Assembly: GCF_027604915.1 (NCBI RefSeq)
Contig: NZ_JAJAQC010000061.1
Location: 1-41,459 of the forward strand
DNA from: Streptomonospora mangrovi
GTDB taxonomy: Bacteria; Actinomycetota; Actinomycetes; Streptosporangiales; Streptosporangiaceae
Length of the DNA stretch: 41,459 nucleotides
Direction of reading: 5' to 3'
Shown one piece after another: positions 26,443 through 34,298 of the stretch (its first letter is position 1; the number at the start of each line of letters is the position of its first letter). The notes beneath the pieces were generated by a model. It saw only the letters and a program-made list of their open reading frames with translations. It searched no databases and was not told the DNA's origin. The position numbers and the translations under genes were made by a program.

Positions 26443-27399
26443 ATGACGGCACCGGCCGCACCCGCCGAGGCGGAGCTGAACGCGCGGTTCGAGGCGGTGG
26501 TCGCCGCGCAGGAGCGGATCGAGCCGCGCGACTGGATGCCCGAGGGCTACCGCCGCACCCTCATCCGCCAGATCGCCCAGCACGCCCACTCCGAGATCAT
26601 CGGCATGCAGCCCGAGGGCAACTGGATCTCGCGCGCGCCCTCGCTGCGGCGCAAGGCCATCCTGCTGGCCAAGGTCCAGGACGAGGCCGGGCACGGGCTC
26701 TACCTGTACTCGGCGGCCGAGACCCTGGGCGCCGACCGCGCCGACCTCACCCGGCGGCTGATCTCCGGCGCCCAGAAGTACTCCTCGATCTTCAACTACC
26801 CCACCCTCAGCTACGCCGACGTCGGCACCATCGGCTGGCTGGTCGACGGCGCCGCCATCTGCAACCAGGTGCCGCTGTGCCGCGGTTCCTACGGCCCCTA
26901 CAGCCGCGCCATGATCCGCATCTGCAAGGAGGAGTCTTTCCACCAGCGCCAGGGCTACGAACTCCTGATGACGATGATGCGCGGCACCGACGCCCAGCGC
27001 GCCATGGTCCAGGACTCGGTGAACCGGTTCTGGTGGCCCTCGCTGATGATGTTCGGCCCGCCCGACACCGACTCCCCCAACACCGCGCAGTCCATGGCCT
27101 GGGGAATCAAGCGCCACACCAACGACGAACTGCGCCAGCGGTTCGTCGACATGACCGTGCCCCAGGCCGAGGCGCTGGGGGTCACCCTGCCCGACCCCGA
27201 CCTCGCCTGGAACCCCGAGCGCGGCTCCTACGACTTCGGCGAGCCCGACTGGGCGGAGCTGCGCGCGGTCATCTCGGGCAACGGCCCCTGCAACGCCCAG
27301 CGGCTGGCGCACCGCCGCCGCGCCCACGAGGACGGCGCCTGGGTGCGCGAGGCCGCCGCGGCCTTCGCCGCCCGCGCCGCCGGAGAGGAGGCGCCGTGA
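26443..27399 (+). CDS. paaA: Phenylacetyl-CoA 1,2-epoxidase subunit A (catalytic)
   Basis: This 318-aa ferritin-like di-iron subunit of the phenylacetyl-CoA monooxygenase epoxidises the aromatic ring of phenylacetyl-CoA using O2. Iron ligands appear in KVQDEAGHG (Glu81, His84) and KEESFHQRQ (Glu163/164, His167), with Glu51 in an earlier helix. The ATG at 26443 is set by GGGAGGGG immediately upstream. It heads paaABCDE and lies just beyond the PaaR-like operator. Its stop overlaps the GTG of paaB (GTGA). Confidence 0.96.
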   Translation: MTAPAAPAEAELNARFEAVVAAQERIEPRDWMPEGYRRTLIRQIAQHAHSEIIGMQPEGNWISRAPSLRRKAILLAKVQDEAGHGLYLYSAAETLGADRADLTRRLISGAQKYSSIFNYPTLSYADVGTIGWLVDGAAICNQVPLCRGSYGPYSRAMIRICKEESFHQRQGYELLMTMMRGTDAQRAMVQDSVNRFWWPSLMMFGPPDTDSPNTAQSMAWGIKRHTNDELRQRFVDMTVPQAEALGVTLPDPDLAWNPERGSYDFGEPDWAELRAVISGNGPCNAQRLAHRRRAHEDGAWVREAAAAFAARAAGEEAP

Positions 27400-27707
27400 C
27401 CACCGAGGGCACCGCCCCCCGCGCGGCCGGCGACTGGCCGCTCTACGAGGTGTTCGTGCGCGGCAAGCGCGGCCTCAACCACGTGCACGTGGGCTCCCTG
27501 CACGCGGCCGACGACACCATGGCGCTGCGCAGCGCCCGCGACGTCTACACCCGGCGCAACGAGGGGGTCAGCATCTGGGTGGTGCGCTCGGACCTGATCA
27601 CCGCCTCCAGCCCCGAGGAGAAGGACCCGATGTTCGCGCCCTCGGGCGACAAGGTCTACCGGCACCCCACCTTCTACACCATCCCCGCCGACGTCCCCCA
27701 CATGTGA
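27396..27707 (+). CDS. paaB: Phenylacetyl-CoA 1,2-epoxidase subunit B
   Basis: This small 103-aa subunit of the epoxidase complex is recognised from [20 protein letters not shown] and the closing [19 protein letters not shown], which are highly conserved in PaaB. It is thought to bridge and stabilise the catalytic PaaA-PaaC core. The GTG start overlaps the paaA stop by 4 nt and has GGAGAGGAGG upstream. The frame is short and sits inside a longer overlapping open frame, so it is easily missed. Confidence 0.95.
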   Translation: MTTEGTAPRAAGDWPLYEVFVRGKRGLNHVHVGSLHAADDTMALRSARDVYTRRNEGVSIWVVRSDLITASSPEEKDPMFAPSGDKVYRHPTFYTIPADVPHM

Positions 27708-27723
27708 GCCGGGTGAGCCGCCG

Positions 27724-28659
27724 ATGACCACGCACGACCCCGCCGGGGACCAGGAGTCGGTCTACGCCGGCCTGCTGGGCGACACCGACGCCTCCCACTG
27801 GGCGTTCGGCACCGGGTTCGACGACCCGCTGGCCGGGGTCGACACCGCCGTGCCCGACGGCGTGGACCGCGCCGACCTCGCCGCCTACTGCCTGATGCTG
27901 GGCGACGACGCCCTGGTGCTGGCCCAGCGCCTGGCCGAGTGGTGCAGCCGCGCCCCCGAACTGGAGGAGGACGTCACCCTGGCCAACATCGCGCTGGACC
28001 TGCTGGGCCAGGCCCGCCCGCTGCTGGCGCGCGCCGCCCAGGCCGACCCCGGCGCGGTGCCGGCCCTGCCGCCGGGCTCCCCCGCCCCGCCCGAGGACGC
28101 GCTGGCGTTCTTCCGCGACGAGCCCGGCTTCCGCAACGTCCGCCTGGTCGAGACCGCCAACGGCGACTTCGCCCGCTCCACCGTGCGCCTGCTGCTGTTC
28201 GCGGTGTGGCGGCTGGCGCTGCTGGAGCGGCTGCGCGACTCCCGCGACCCGGTGCTGGCGGCGGTGGCGGCCAAGGGCGTCAAGGAGGTCGCCTACCACC
28301 GCGACCACGCCGCCCGCTGGACGGTGGTGCTGGCCCGGGGCACCGAGGAGTCCGCCCGCCGCGTGCGCGCGGCCCTGGAGGCGGTGTGGCCCTACCACGA
28401 CGAACTGTTCCAGTCCCACCCGGTGGAGCGGCGCGTGGCCGCGGCCGGCGTCGGCCCGGCGCCCGAGGACCTGCGCGCCCCCTGCGCGGCGGTGCTGGGC
28501 GAGGTCTGGGCGGCGGCCGGGCTCGCCCCGCCCGAGGTCCCCGGCCTGGCCCGGGTGGGCGGGCGGGCCGGCCGCGACGGCGTGCACACCGAGGAGCTGG
28601 GCCGGCTGCTGGCCGAGATGCAGTCGGTCGCCCGCGCGCACCCCCTGGGGTCGTGGTGA
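27724..28659 (+). CDS. paaC: Phenylacetyl-CoA 1,2-epoxidase subunit C (structural)
   Basis: This 311-aa ferritin-like partner of PaaA in the epoxidase has PaaC landmarks: YCLMLGDDALVLAQRLAEW, ALDLLGQARPLL, and KEVAYHRDHAARW. The family generally keeps the four-helix fold without a functional di-iron centre and plays a structural role. The ATG at 27724 lies 16 nt after paaB behind a modest GGGTGAG site. Its stop overlaps the paaD start (GTGA). Confidence 0.94.
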   Translation: MTTHDPAGDQESVYAGLLGDTDASHWAFGTGFDDPLAGVDTAVPDGVDRADLAAYCLMLGDDALVLAQRLAEWCSRAPELEEDVTLANIALDLLGQARPLLARAAQADPGAVPALPPGSPAPPEDALAFFRDEPGFRNVRLVETANGDFARSTVRLLLFAVWRLALLERLRDSRDPVLAAVAAKGVKEVAYHRDHAARWTVVLARGTEESARRVRAALEAVWPYHDELFQSHPVERRVAAAGVGPAPEDLRAPCAAVLGEVWAAAGLAPPEVPGLARVGGRAGRDGVHTEELGRLLAEMQSVARAHPLGSW

Positions 28660-29186
28660 GCGCGGCGCCCGGCCCGGCGGCGGTGGCGGCGGCCACGGCC
28701 CGCGCCCGGCGCGCGGCCGCCGCCGTCACCGACCCCGAACTGCCCATGCTGACGCTGGCCGACCTGGGCGTGCTGCGCGAGGTGAGCGCCGACGCCGAGG
28801 GCGGGGTGGACGTCGCGCTCACCCCCACCTACTCCGGGTGCCCGGCCATGGCGGCGATGCGGGCCGACGTGGTGCGGGCGCTGAAGGCCGCCGGGTTCGC
28901 CGAGGTGCGGGTGCGCACCGCGCTGCACCCGCCCTGGACCTCCGACTGGATCACCGAGCGGGGCCGGCGCCGCCTGGCCGAGCACGGGATCTCCCCGCCC
29001 GGGCCGGCGCCCCGGCACGGCGGCCCGGTGCCGCTGTCGCTGGTGCCGCGCCGGCGAGCGCTGCGCTGCCCGCGCTGCGGCGCGGGCGGAGCCGAGCTGA
29101 CGTCGGAGTTCGGCGCGACGGCCTGCCGGGCGCTGTACCGCTGCGCCGCCTGCGGCGAGCCGTTCGAGCACGTGAAGGAGATCTGA
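28656..29186 (+). CDS. paaD: PaaD, MIP18/DUF59-type Fe-S maturation factor of the epoxidase
   Basis: This 176-aa protein has a DUF59 (MIP18) domain (about 15-105, with DPELPMLTLADLG and TPTYSGCPAM, Cys62) and a C-terminal zinc-ribbon-like module with CPRC (138-141) and CAAC (163-166). The family helps mature or insert the iron-sulfur cluster of the epoxidase system, most likely in PaaE. GTG at 28656 overlaps the paaC stop, and the codon just before it is also GTG, so the start could be one residue longer. It is 1 nt from paaE. Confidence 0.93.
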   Translation: MSAAPGPAAVAAATARARRAAAAVTDPELPMLTLADLGVLREVSADAEGGVDVALTPTYSGCPAMAAMRADVVRALKAAGFAEVRVRTALHPPWTSDWITERGRRRLAEHGISPPGPAPRHGGPVPLSLVPRRRALRCPRCGAGGAELTSEFGATACRALYRCAACGEPFEHVKEI

Positions 29187-29187
29187 G

Positions 29188-30285
29188 GTGAGCGTCCTGG
29201 CCGGCGCCGACCGGGCCGGTGCGCGGCGCCGCGCACCCGTCTTCCACCCGCTGCGCGTGGCGGCGGTGGAGCGGCTGTGCGCCGACGCCGCCGCGGTGAC
29301 CTTCGAAGTCCCCGCCGAGCTGGCCGCGGAGTTCGCGTTCGCGCCCGGGCAGTCGATCACCCTGCGCCGCCGCGTCGGCGGGGTCGAGCACCGGCGCACC
29401 TACTCGGTGTGCGCTCCGACGGGCGGCCCCCTGCGCATCGGCGTGCGCGAGGTGCCCGGCGGCCTGTTCTCGTCCTGGCTCGTGCGCGAGGCCGCGCCCG
29501 GCGACGTGGTGGAGGCGGCCCCGCCCTCGGGCGCGTTCCGCGCCGACCCCGCGCGCCCGGGGCACCACCTGCTCATCGCCGCCGGGTCGGGGATCACCCC
29601 CGTGCTGTCCATCGCCGCGTCCGTGCTGGCCGACCCCCGGTCGCGGGCGACGCTGGTCTACGCCAACCGCACCAGCGCCACGGTGATGTTCGGCGAGGAG
29701 CTGGCCGACCTCAAGGACCGCCACCCCGACCGGTTCCACCTCGTGCACGTGCTCTCCCGCGAGCCGCGCGAGGCCGAACTTCTCTCGGGCCGGCTGGACC
29801 CCGACCGGCTGCGCCGGCTGCTGGCCGCCCTGGTGCCGGTGGAAGCGGTCGACGACGTCTGGCTGTGCGGGCCGCTGCCGCTGATCGAGGGCGCGCGCGG
29901 GGTCCTGGCCGAGGCGGGGGTGCCCGCCGAGCGGGTGCACTCCGAACTGTTCTACGTGGACGAGCCGCCCCCGCCGCCGCGCCGCGCCGCCGATACCGCG
30001 CCGGACACCGCCGGGCGCCTCACCGTGCTGCTGGACGGGCGCGCCACCACCGCGCCGCTGCCGCCTGAGGGCACGCTGCTGGCGGCGGCCCAGGCGGTGC
30101 GGGCCGACCTGCCGTTCGCCTGCCGGGGCGGGGTGTGCGGCACCTGCCGGGCGCGGGTGACCGCCGGCGAGGTGGATATGCGCCGCAACTACGCGCTGGA
30201 GCCCGCCGAGGTCGAGAAGGGGTTCGTGCTCACCTGCCAGTCCTATCCGCGCAGCGCGGACGTGGCGGTGGACTACGACGCCTGA
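29188..30285 (+). CDS. paaE: Phenylacetyl-CoA 1,2-epoxidase reductase subunit E
   Basis: This 365-aa class IA-type reductase passes NADPH electrons to PaaA. Its domain order is an FAD-binding domain with RTYS (70-73), an NAD(P)-binding domain with GSGITPVLS (133-141) and WLCGPLPL, and a C-terminal plant-type [2Fe-2S] ferredoxin domain with Cys312, Cys317, Cys320 and Cys350. A Pro-rich linker separates the reductase and ferredoxin parts. The GTG start at 29188 has AAGGAG upstream, within the end of paaD. It is the last gene of the paaABCDE operon and is followed by a strong terminator. Confidence 0.95.
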   Translation: MSVLAGADRAGARRRAPVFHPLRVAAVERLCADAAAVTFEVPAELAAEFAFAPGQSITLRRRVGGVEHRRTYSVCAPTGGPLRIGVREVPGGLFSSWLVREAAPGDVVEAAPPSGAFRADPARPGHHLLIAAGSGITPVLSIAASVLADPRSRATLVYANRTSATVMFGEELADLKDRHPDRFHLVHVLSREPREAELLSGRLDPDRLRRLLAALVPVEAVDDVWLCGPLPLIEGARGVLAEAGVPAERVHSELFYVDEPPPPPRRAADTAPDTAGRLTVLLDGRATTAPLPPEGTLLAAAQAVRADLPFACRGGVCGTCRARVTAGEVDMRRNYALEPAEVEKGFVLTCQSYPRSADVAVDYDA

Positions 30286-30345
30286 GCGGCGCCCTCCGCG
30301 CGCGAGGGGCGGCCGGGCGCGGGAAAGGCGGGGGTGAACCGGGCG

Positions 30346-30389
30346 CGACCCAATGGAGGCGGGCCGGCGGGCCCGCCTCCATTGGGTCG
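30346..30389. terminator. Perfect 20-bp-stem terminator between paaE and lsr2
   Basis: Arms 30346-30365 and 30370-30389 are exact reverse complements with a 4-nt loop (GGCG), followed on the plus strand by GCTTGTGT. It separates the convergent paaE and Lsr2 genes and can serve both strands. It is the strongest hairpin in the window. Confidence 0.8.
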
Positions 30390-30424
30390 GCTTGTGTCAG
30401 TGCTGGGGCGCGGTGGGTCCGCGC

Positions 30425-30754
30425 TCAGTGAGCGGCCTCATATTCCGCCACGATCTCCGCGGGAATGCGGCCGCGGTCGTTAATCTGCTTGCCGGCCTGC
30501 TTGGCCCAGGACCGGATCTCGGCGGCGCGCTGGCCGCTGTCGGCGGTTTTGCGCCGCGGCCGGCCCGGGCGGCCGCCCTGGGAGGTCTTGCGGGCGCTGT
30601 CCAAATACGGCGACAGGGTCTCGCGCAGCTTTTTCGCGTTGGCGGAACTGAGATCGATCTGGTAGCTCCTGCCGTCGAGGCCGAACTCCACGGACTCCTC
30701 GGCCGGGCCGCCGTCCAAGTCATCGACAAGCAGGACTTCAACCTTCCGAGACAT
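30425..30754 (-). CDS. lsr2: Lsr2-family nucleoid-associated protein
   Basis: This 109-aa actinobacterial H-NS functional analogue bridges DNA and silences AT-rich genes. The N-terminal dimerisation domain (KVEVLLVDDLDGGPAEESVEFGL) and the C-terminal DNA-binding domain (EIRSWAKQAG...INDRGRIPAEIVAEY) with the RGR minor-groove motif are both intact. A basic linker lies between them. Length is normal. The ATG at 30754 has GAGGT upstream. Many actinomycetes carry two Lsr2 paralogues, so this may not be the primary copy. Its upstream region is strikingly AT-rich for this genome, which suggests it may bind its own promoter. Confidence 0.93.
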   Translation of the reverse strand: MSRKVEVLLVDDLDGGPAEESVEFGLDGRSYQIDLSSANAKKLRETLSPYLDSARKTSQGGRPGRPRRKTADSGQRAAEIRSWAKQAGKQINDRGRIPAEIVAEYEAAH

Positions 30755-30809
30755 GGCGGTACCTCAGATCTACTCATTCGGCGCTGCTGGATTCGCGTCG
30801 GTGGGGACC

Positions 30810-30837
30810 ACTATAGGAAATCCATCGCAAAAATCAA
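30810..30837 (-). promoter_or_regulatory. Predicted sigma70-type promoter of lsr2
   Basis: On the minus strand TTGATT (30837-30832) and TATAGT (30815-30810) are 16 nt apart. This would give a leader of about 50 nt before the Lsr2 ATG. It lies in an AT-rich island (about 30800-30880) within very GC-rich DNA. Confidence 0.6.
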
Positions 30838-31011
30838 ACAAGGCCGTCTTTCTCTTTGTTCCGGTTTTTTCGGAGTATTCATTGACCTGAACCCGGAGGC
30901 GGCCCGCGCCCTCCGCGGCCCTCCCCGCCCGGCCGCCCCTGGAAGCCGCGCCGTATCCTGCTGGGCGGCGGGGCGCGAGGCGCCCTCAGCGGACCGGACG
31001 ATGGGAGAGGT

Positions 31012-31725
31012 ATGGCGGTGACGCCGGAGGCCGGCGGGGCCATCAGGGCTGATGGGACCGGGGCCGGAGGGCCGCCGCGCGCGGTCCTGTGGGACATGGA
31101 CGGCACGCTGGTGGACACCGAGCCGCTGTGGGGAGTGGCGCTCGACGAGGTGGCCGCCGAACTCGGCCGGCCCCTGGACCAGGCCATCCGCGACGCCATG
31201 ACCGGCACCGACGACCGGACCACCATGCGGATGCTGGCGGAGTACACCGGCGTCGCGGTGACCGGCGCGCGGCTGGACGCGCTGCACGAGCGGATCGTGG
31301 AGCGGGTGGCGGGCATCCTGCGGGAGTCCGTGCCGGTGCTGGAGGGCGCGGTGGAGGCGGTGCGCGGCGTGCGCGCGGCGGGGGCGGCCACGGCGCTGGT
31401 GACCTCCTCGCCCCGGCGGGTGACCGAGGTCGTACTGGGGGCGCTGGCGGGCGCGGAGTTCGACGCCGTGGTGACCGCCGAGGACGTCGAGCGGCGCAAG
31501 CCCGACCCGCAGCCCTACCTGCTCGGGGCGCACCTGCTGGGGGTGCCGCCGACCGCCTGCTGGGCGGTGGAGGACTCCCCCAGCGGCGCGGAGGCCGCCG
31601 AGCGCGCCGGCTGCCGGGTCCTGCTGGCGCCGGGCGCGCTGCCCGGCGCCCACGGCCCCGGTCGCACGCACCTGGCGGCGCTGAACGCGCTGGTGGACCT
31701 GGCCGGGGCGGCGCCGGCCGGCTGA
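31012..31725 (+). CDS. HAD-family hydrolase (beta-phosphoglucomutase-like)
   Basis: This 237-aa HAD subfamily IA enzyme shows all four motifs: WDMDGTLVDTEPLW with nucleophile Asp28 and acid/base Asp30, VTSSPRR, the lysine in RRKPDPQPYL, and WAVEDSPSGAEAA. An alpha-helical cap of about 80 residues follows motif I. Such proteins are phosphatases or phosphoglucomutases for small sugar phosphates; the substrate cannot be read from sequence. The ATG at 31012 has GGGAGAGG upstream. It stands alone, sharing the AT-rich divergent region with lsr2 and ending convergently with the next regulator. Confidence 0.88.
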   Translation: MAVTPEAGGAIRADGTGAGGPPRAVLWDMDGTLVDTEPLWGVALDEVAAELGRPLDQAIRDAMTGTDDRTTMRMLAEYTGVAVTGARLDALHERIVERVAGILRESVPVLEGAVEAVRGVRAAGAATALVTSSPRRVTEVVLGALAGAEFDAVVTAEDVERRKPDPQPYLLGAHLLGVPPTACWAVEDSPSGAEAAERAGCRVLLAPGALPGAHGPGRTHLAALNALVDLAGAAPAG

Positions 31726-31815
31726 GACCTGACCGGCGCTCCCGGCGCGCGGTGGCGCCGCCGCCCGCGCCTGCGGGGCCGTCCCGCGCCCCGCGCCGGC
31801 GGTCGGACGGACCGC

Positions 31816-33036
31816 TCAGCGGTGGCCGTGCAGCAGGCGGAAGCCGAGTTCGGTGACGCGGTGGCACACGGTGTTGCGCTCGCGGTGGCTGGCCACCAGC
31901 CCCGAGCCGCGCAGCACGGTGGTGTGCTCGCTGGCCGAGGCGGGCGAGATCTCCAGGCGCCGGGACAGCTCGGTGGTGGTGCAGCCCTCGGCCAGCGCCT
32001 CGAAGACGGCCGCCCGGGTGCGGCCCAGCAGCCTTTCCAGCGCGGCCCGCCGCTGGGGCTCCAGCGCGGCGCGCGGCGGCGCCGACGCGGTGTGCACGGC
32101 CGGGTAGACCACCACGGCCGCCTGGAGGGGGTCGCGTAGCGCGATGGGGTAGCGCCGGCAGAAGTAGGACGGCACCAGGTGCAGGGGCCGGCCGCCCAGG
32201 CGCAGGTCGCGGTGGAGCGGATAGGGCAGCTCCAGCACCGCGCCCTGCCACCGGGCCGCGCGCCGCAGCGGGGCCGGCAGCGGCACCGCGCCGCCGCCGG
32301 GCCGGCCGGGGACTCCGGCCGCCGTCGCCTCGGCCGCTCCGGCTGCATCGGCCGCTCCGGCGGGATCGCCCGGCCCCGCCGCCCGTCCCACGGGCACGCG
32401 GCCGGCCGGGCGGACGCGCCCGGCGCGGGCACCCGCGCGCACGGCGGTGCGGGGCGCGGAGCGCGGGGCCGGAACGGCGCGGGAGGCGGACCCCGGCGGC
32501 GGCGCGGGCGCCGGGAAGTCGGGGTCGGCGGCGAGGTTGTCGGCGATCAGCGCCGTGCGGGCGTCCCACTCGGCGGCCAGGGCCAGGGCGAAGTAGGCGC
32601 GCACGGCCTCGGCCAGGGGCGCGAGCGCGCCCGGCCCCTCGCGCAGCAGCGCCCGGGCGGCGGCGCCGCGCTCGGGGTCGTCCTGGCGGGCCAGCAGGCG
32701 CAGGTCGCGGCGGAAGCGGTCGGCGGGGGTGGCGCGCAGCGCCGCCAGCCCGGCGTCGAGCCCGCCGGGGCCCTCGGCGCCGGCCGGGCGCCCGGTGCCC
32801 GCGCCCAGCGGGGTGAGGAAGTCGGGAGAGTAGCCCTCGGGTGGGGCGAGCGCGGCCAGCCGGCGCATCGGGGCGGTGAGGTCGCGCCGCACCCGCGCCC
32901 GCCAGCGGTCCAGCCCGGGGTCGGCGAAGGGGTCCTGCAAGGCGTGCAGGCTGAGCAGGACCTCCCACATGGCGTCGGGCCGCGCCGCGCTGTGCACGGG
33001 TTCGGGGCGCGCGGGGTCGAAGTGGATGCGCAGCAT
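31816..33036 (-). CDS. ArsR-type winged-helix regulator with DUF5937-like N-terminal domain
   Basis: This 406-aa protein has a C-terminal winged helix (about 330-400, with TTTELSRRLEISPASASEHTT and a recognition helix before VLRGSGLVASHRE). The long N-terminal part resembles actinobacterial DUF5937/ArsR-fusion regulators, with PYPLHRDLRLGGRPLHLVPSYF before the HTH. A low-complexity Ala/Pro/Arg/Gly insert of roughly 80 residues interrupts the middle. The ATG at 33036 has GGGAGG 4 nt upstream; an earlier start at 33084 would add only a basic leader. No metal-binding cysteines are visible. Ligand and targets are unknown. It ends convergently with the HAD gene. Confidence 0.78.
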   Translation of the reverse strand: MLRIHFDPARPEPVHSAARPDAMWEVLLSLHALQDPFADPGLDRWRARVRRDLTAPMRRLAALAPPEGYSPDFLTPLGAGTGRPAGAEGPGGLDAGLAALRATPADRFRRDLRLLARQDDPERGAAARALLREGPGALAPLAEAVRAYFALALAAEWDARTALIADNLAADPDFPAPAPPPGSASRAVPAPRSAPRTAVRAGARAGRVRPAGRVPVGRAAGPGDPAGAADAAGAAEATAAGVPGRPGGGAVPLPAPLRRAARWQGAVLELPYPLHRDLRLGGRPLHLVPSYFCRRYPIALRDPLQAAVVVYPAVHTASAPPRAALEPQRRAALERLLGRTRAAVFEALAEGCTTTELSRRLEISPASASEHTTVLRGSGLVASHRERNTVCHRVTELGFRLLHGHR

Positions 33037-33196
33037 GGTTCCTCCCGTGGCCCGGCCGGCGCGGCGCGGGGGTCGGCTCCCCAAGCCGACCGGCCGGACC
33101 GGCGCCGCTACCGACCGTGTCCGCTTCCGGGCCCATGGTAGGCGCGCGGCGCTTGGGGCTCGGTTGCGGTTCGCTTGGAGCCGCGCGCGGGAGTCC

Positions 33197-33805
33197 TCAG
33201 CCGCGCAGCCGGGCCAGCGCCTCCTCGGCGGTCAGGCACCCGGCCGTGGCCAGGTCGAGGTTGGCCAGGGACGCCGCGTGCACCCCGGGGTCGGCGGCGG
33301 CCGTGCAGTCCGAAACCACGTGCACGGTGAACCCGAGGTCGGTGCCGTGGCGCGCGGTCTGCTCGACGGTGAGGTTGGTGGCGACACCGGTCACCAGGAG
33401 GGTGTCCACGCCCATGGCCGCGAGGCGGTCGGGCAGGTCGGTGGCCGCCAGGCCGGAGAGCCGCTGGTTGTCGGCGACGAGGTCGCGCTCGCCCAGGGCG
33501 GCCATCTCGGGGATCAGCGGGGTGCCGGGGGCGTCGGGGCGGAAGCTCTCCTGGGCGTCGCCCACCGCCGCCATGAAGGCGGTGTTGCGGACCAGGGCGC
33601 CCCCGCCCTCGGGGACGACGAAGCGGGTGAACACCACGGGCAGGCCGGCCGCGCGGGCGCGGGCGTGGAAGCCGACGGCGCGGCCCACCACCCCGCTGTG
33701 CCGGACGGGCTCGCTCAACATGCCGCCGAAGAACCCCTCGGGCCGGATGACGTTCACCTGCCAGTGCAATGCGAGCACTGCGGCCCGCTCGGCTGCGATG
33801 GTCAT
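33197..33805 (-). CDS. Isochorismatase-fold protein lacking the canonical catalytic triad
   Basis: This 202-aa cysteine-hydrolase/isochorismatase superfamily protein has the correct fold landmarks: AVLALHWQVNV at the N-terminus, LVADNQRLSGLAATDL mid-protein, and VTGVATNLTVEQTARHGTDLG near the end. Each catalytic position appears substituted: the Asp after the first strand is His14, the Lys before the S-A-F/T-D-L segment is Asn113, and the nucleophile Cys in TNxCVE is Thr146. It may therefore be inactive, a binding protein, or use other chemistry. The ATG at 33805 has a modest AGGAT upstream. It precedes two other minus-strand genes but with gaps, so operon membership is uncertain. Confidence 0.82.
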   Translation of the reverse strand: MTIAAERAAVLALHWQVNVIRPEGFFGGMLSEPVRHSGVVGRAVGFHARARAAGLPVVFTRFVVPEGGGALVRNTAFMAAVGDAQESFRPDAPGTPLIPEMAALGERDLVADNQRLSGLAATDLPDRLAAMGVDTLLVTGVATNLTVEQTARHGTDLGFTVHVVSDCTAAADPGVHAASLANLDLATAGCLTAEEALARLRG

Positions 33806-33898
33806 GGCCGCGATCCTGCCACCGCCCCGCCGCGCCCCGCGCGGCGCCCCCCGCGGGCGCGCGCGGCGCGCCGGTCCGGGGGGCCGCCGCCGGGCGGG

Positions 33899-34204
33899 TC
33901 AGTCGGAGACGCTACTGGGCCTGCCCTGGTAGACCATGTCGGCGTAGTCGGGGTGGCGCTGGATCCAGCCCTTGACGAAGGGGCACATCGGCAGCACCGA
34001 CCGCCCGCTGCCGCGCACGTGGTCCAGCGCGCCGCGCACCAGCGCGCCGCCCACGCCCTTGCCTTCGTAGGCGGGGTCGACCTCGGTGTGGGTGAAGACG
34101 ATCATCTCGTCGGTGAGCATGTACTCGGCGAACCCGGCGACCTCGCCGCCGGTGCGGGCCTCGTAGCGCTTGCGCTCGGGCGCGTCGCTGACCGCCACGT
34201 CCAT
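33899..34204 (-). CDS. Small GNAT-family N-acetyltransferase (YjdJ-like)
   Basis: This 101-aa minimal GNAT of the YjdJ/At1g77540 type has the acetyl-CoA-binding EVDPAYEGKGVGGALVRGAL and the characteristic cysteine in LPMCPFVKGWIQRHPDY. Such proteins are about 90-110 aa and their natural acceptor is generally unknown. The ATG at 34204 is preferred because AGGAGG lies 5 nt upstream; the longer frame to 34291 adds an unconserved leader. It is 95 nt downstream of the LLM oxidoreductase stop on the same strand and could be cotranscribed with it. Confidence 0.85.
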   Translation of the reverse strand: MDVAVSDAPERKRYEARTGGEVAGFAEYMLTDEMIVFTHTEVDPAYEGKGVGGALVRGALDHVRGSGRSVLPMCPFVKGWIQRHPDYADMVYQGRPSSVSD

Positions 34205-34298
34205 GGTTCCTCCTGGGCTGGTGGGTGGTGCTCCTGCGGTCGGGGCGCCGGGCGCGGAGCAGGAGCGGCCCCGCGTACGGCGGTGGGACACCTACCCG

